Positions 6,901 through 8,012 of a DNA stretch of 8,012 nucleotides are shown in pieces. This DNA comes from Bacteroidia bacterium (GTDB taxonomy: Bacteria; Bacteroidota; Bacteroidia; NS11-12g; UBA9320). Position numbers and translations under genes: made by a program. Under the pieces are notes generated by a model. It worked only from the letters and a program-made list of their open reading frames with translations. It had not been told where the DNA came from and searched no databases. How positions within the stretch are numbered: position 1 is the stretch's first letter; each line of letters starts with the position of its first letter. The stretch spans positions 1 to 8,012 of the forward strand of contig JABDQY010000159.1 in assembly GCA_013042025.1 (NCBI GenBank), given 5' to 3'.

Positions 6901-7082
6901 GATTAACTATCTACAATAGATGGGGTGAAAAGTTATTTGAGACTACTGATCCTGAGGAACGTTGGGATGGTACTTATCAAGGTACAGATGCTCAACAAAC
7001 TGCCTATATCTATACTTTGTTCTATAGATCGATTAATGAAAACAACAATTACAAGAAAGGAACAGTAACCTTGCTTCGCTAG
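3978..7082 (+). CDS. Secreted multidomain protein with T9SS type B sorting domain (PKD and Ig-like modules)
   Basis: A 1034-residue protein from the ATG at 3978, which gives a compact signal peptide (MTKLLITTTILLLATSSYG, likely cleaved before Gln20) and follows a GGGAGG; in-frame GTG at 3960 and ATG at 3963 are alternatives adding 6 or 5 residues. Residues about 20-383 form a propeller-like region beginning EGNIWYFGQNAGIDF, with repeated strands such as YGVAFSPSGEILYVATES and LQLAPDNKIYVARW. A PKD domain follows (about 385-457; WDFDD and HTYTAAGNYDVSV). Then seven Ig-like modules of about 69 residues start near 459, 529, 597, 666, 735, 804 and 873, each with an early Cys (CxGD/E type), a central W and a late Cys. 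Residues about 945-1034 are the gliding-motility-associated C-terminal domain (IPNAFSPNGD, YNRWGEKLFET, WDGTYQG), which directs export by the type IX system and attachment to the cell surface or release. Its role is probably adhesive or structural; no catalytic motif is seen. It faces uvrA tail to tail. Ligand unknown. Confidence 0.9.
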   Translation: MTKLLITTTILLLATSSYGQKEGNIWYFGQNAGIDFNDTSAKAITNGAMYTSEGCATICNDSGELLMYTDGRQVWNKNHQGMSNGGGLRGHISSSQSSIILEKPGSDSLYYIFTVGFQGNTEGLRYSVVDLSQDNGKGAVTSQKNVLVVQPTCEKVTSIRHSNGRDYWIITHLYNSNSFNSYLLTSSGLDTNAVVSSLGMTITGFSKRTIGYLRPSRNGKRIAAAHNFSDTLELYNFDNGTGVLSSLVSLSYFAGYGPYGVAFSPSGEILYVATESTGGVLYQYDLSSNIQDTIINSRTTLNVGASASPGITGALQLAPDNKIYVARWYKSTLGVIENPDSLGAACTYNPNGFYLGGRFSLGGLPNYPVRPIPLDGYYYTFSTQNECINDSVHFTLSSSVLDSVKWDFDDAPSGSNNFSTLLHPSHTYTAAGNYDVSVIVYKNAFVDTLSKTVSILEAPTISLPTDTTICLGDSIWIEAISSENSFLWNTGSTDSIELLKTSGLHWVSTDNSCGSDTANIILDIVDIEIDLGTDSSLCYGDSLVLYINIPGSNVMWSDGSVANSFVAKEDTTMHVQVSLQGCEDNDTISVSFMDLPNANLGNDTSICFGESIVLNVNSLIGTPIWSNGATSNTISPSSSGIYWIESTNACGSFRDSMVLNVIDISLDLGENLAICEGDSSLLAAPLDASYSYLWSNYDTTFYTVLKQEGNYWLQIEKNGCLAKDSIYLGLEMLPVLDLGDDSSLCLNQTYTVSLPLMDQTYSWYDGTSANQKSFTSTGSYWVNATNSCGSISDTIDLTFTEVQVDLGENISACEGDLVTIDASNAIANSFDWSTSSTNSIITVTESGTYWVEVINGNCTDRDSVVVDFSPTPTVDLGEDIFLCPGEPFVLEVQDNSFNCIWSDNSTGYSMEVNGPGNYSVQVEDNNCVNADTVTIRESEDCNCKLEIPNAFSPNGDHINETFGSVYIDCRFTGYRLTIYNRWGEKLFETTDPEERWDGTYQGTDAQQTAYIYTLFYRSINENNNYKKGTVTLLR
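5352..6809 (+). repeat. Seven tandem Ig-like modules in an alternating A/B arrangement (protein-level repeat)
   Basis: Module starts fall at about 5352, 5562, 5766, 5973, 6180, 6387 and 6594, a spacing of 204-210 bp. Each starts near a D/NLG-type strand and a CxGD/E-like Cys, has an xWS(D/N)G-like core and a closing Cys. Modules 1, 3 and 5 close with CGS (SCGSDT, ACGSFRD, SCGSISD) and a V/I-D/E-type linker, while modules 2, 4 and 6 close with GC or NC followed by a charged pair (GCEDND, GCLAKD, NCTDRD) and a linker ending in Pro (DLP, MLP, PTP). Module 7 closes like the second class (NNCVNAD) and carries an extra Cys before its core Trp. DNA identity between copies is low, so these are old duplications. 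Confidence 0.8.
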
Positions 7083-7083
7083 T

Positions 7084-8012
7084 TTAGAGTTTCTCTTTTA
7101 GATACTTGCCAGTAACTGAATCTTTATCACCAATTAATTCTTCCGGTGTACCCTCAAATACAAGGTTCCCACCTCTATCACCACCTTCAGGGCCTAAATC
7201 AATTACCCAATCAGCACATTTAATAACGTCAAGATTGTGTTCGATTACAACAATGCTGTGTCCCTTATCTACTAGGGCATTAAAAGATTTTAGCAGTTTC
7301 TTAATATCATGGAAATGAAGACCGGTTGTAGGTTCATCAAATATGAACAACACTTTTTCTTTGGATTGTGATTTGGCTAAAAATGTTGCCAGTTTAATTC
7401 GCTGTGCTTCACCCCCACTTAGACTGTTGCTTCCTTGACCAAGCTTAACATAACCTAAACCAACTTCTTGTAAAGGCAGCAGCTTGTTATTAATAGTTTT
7501 TTGTCCTTTAAAGAAATCTATTGCTTCATCTACAGTTAGATTAAGAACATCAAAAATATTCTTCTTCTTAAACTCAACTTCAAGTACTTCTTCTTTAAAC
7601 CGCTTTCCTCCACATTCTTCACATTTCAGATGTAAGTCAGCCATAAATTGCATCTCCACTACTTCTTCTCCTTCACCTTGACAATTATCACATCTTCCTC
7701 CATCTACGTTAAATGAAAAATGTTTGGTTTTAAAGCCTCGCTGCTTTGATAATGGCATGGATGCAAATAATTCTCTTATTCCATCATAAGCTTTAACATA
7801 GGTTACAGGATTACTTCTACTTGATTTACCAATTGGGTTTTGATCCACCATTTCAACTGCATTGAAAGAGCCAAAGTCTCCCTTCAATTCTCTAACCTCT
7901 CCAATTTTTTGAGTACTATAGTGTTGAGTTTCTCTTAATACGGCGGGATATAAAATGCTTTTAACAAGAGTTGTTTTACCACTACCACTCACGCCAGAAA
8001 CAACCGTAAATG
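7084..8012 (-). CDS. uvrA: Excinuclease ABC subunit A, C-terminal part (5' end outside window)
   Basis: The frame runs past the right edge: the codons before the GTG at 7992 read FTVVSG and complete the second Walker A motif GVSGSGKTT, so that GTG is not the start. About 308 residues of a protein usually near 940 are visible. UvrA is the damage-sensing ATPase of nucleotide excision repair; it works as a dimer, loads UvrB on damaged DNA and acts in the cytoplasm. Present are the KSSRSNPVTYVKAYD block, the zinc module CDNC (7681-7692) and CEEC (7612-7623) separated by 19 residues, the ABC signature LSGGEAQR (7399-7422), Walker B FIFDEPTTGLH (near 7319-7351) and the VIEHN switch His. The C-terminus is a normal length and no key residue is missing. 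The stop TAA at 7084-7086 is 1 nt from the stop of the convergent T9SS-protein gene. Promoter and any LexA site lie outside the window. Confidence 0.97.
   Translation of the reverse strand, partial: FTVVSGVSGSGKTTLVKSILYPAVLRETQHYSTQKIGEVRELKGDFGSFNAVEMVDQNPIGKSSRSNPVTYVKAYDGIRELFASMPLSKQRGFKTKHFSFNVDGGRCDNCQGEGEEVVEMQFMADLHLKCEECGGKRFKEEVLEVEFKKKNIFDVLNLTVDEAIDFFKGQKTINNKLLPLQEVGLGYVKLGQGSNSLSGGEAQRIKLATFLAKSQSKEKVLFIFDEPTTGLHFHDIKKLLKSFNALVDKGHSIVVIEHNLDVIKCADWVIDLGPEGGDRGGNLVFEGTPEELIGDKDSVTGKYLKEKL

Noticed and set aside
1..8012. CRISPR array, insertion sequence, tRNA, rRNA or attachment site
   Set aside because: I saw no evenly spaced direct repeats, transposase motifs, cloverleaf-forming sequence or duplicated gene ends anywhere in the window.

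Overview
The window looks like an ordinary chromosomal stretch from a member of the Bacteroidota, probably a free-living or marine flavobacterium-like lineage. Four things point there: an AT-rich sequence, a large secreted protein ending in a type IX secretion (type B, gliding-motility-associated) sorting domain, promoter-like sequences of the Bacteroidota form (TTG, about 19-22 bp, TAnnTTTG), and a Bacteroidota-style Pro/Glu-linker lipoprotein. The genus cannot be fixed from the sequence alone.

Left to right: (1) 1-1233, the 3' three-quarters of pckA, ATP-dependent phosphoenolpyruvate carboxykinase, cut by the window edge and followed by a strong intrinsic terminator at 1260-1290. (2) 1291-1530, an AT-rich spacer with no supportable gene. 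(3) 1531-2010 on the minus strand, a small predicted lipoprotein of unknown function. (4) 2133-3173, a nucleoid-associated protein of the NdpA/YejK family, read divergently from the lipoprotein, with a good promoter match at 2058-2087. (5) 3179-3724, a GNAT acetyltransferase reading frame interrupted by three in-frame stop codons, lying 5 nt behind the NdpA gene and probably once co-transcribed with it. (6) 3725-3977, a spacer with small palindromes, a consensus-like promoter and a short leader that can fold in two mutually exclusive ways around a Shine-Dalgarno-like GGGAGG. (7) 3978-7082, a 1034-residue secreted multidomain protein: signal peptide, propeller-like region, PKD domain, seven Ig-like modules in an alternating A/B pattern, and a T9SS sorting domain. 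(8) 7084-8012 on the minus strand, the C-terminal third of uvrA, cut by the right edge and convergent with the secreted protein, the two stop codons being 1 nt apart.

The genes do not form one pathway: gluconeogenesis, nucleoid biology, surface secretion and nucleotide excision repair sit side by side. No mobile element, CRISPR array, rRNA or tRNA was recognised. I did not find a clear undescribed system. The points most worth a second look are the two-module super-repeat in the secreted protein, the leader of that gene with its alternative hairpins, and the GNAT frame whose three stops are each one C-to-T step from a glutamine codon.
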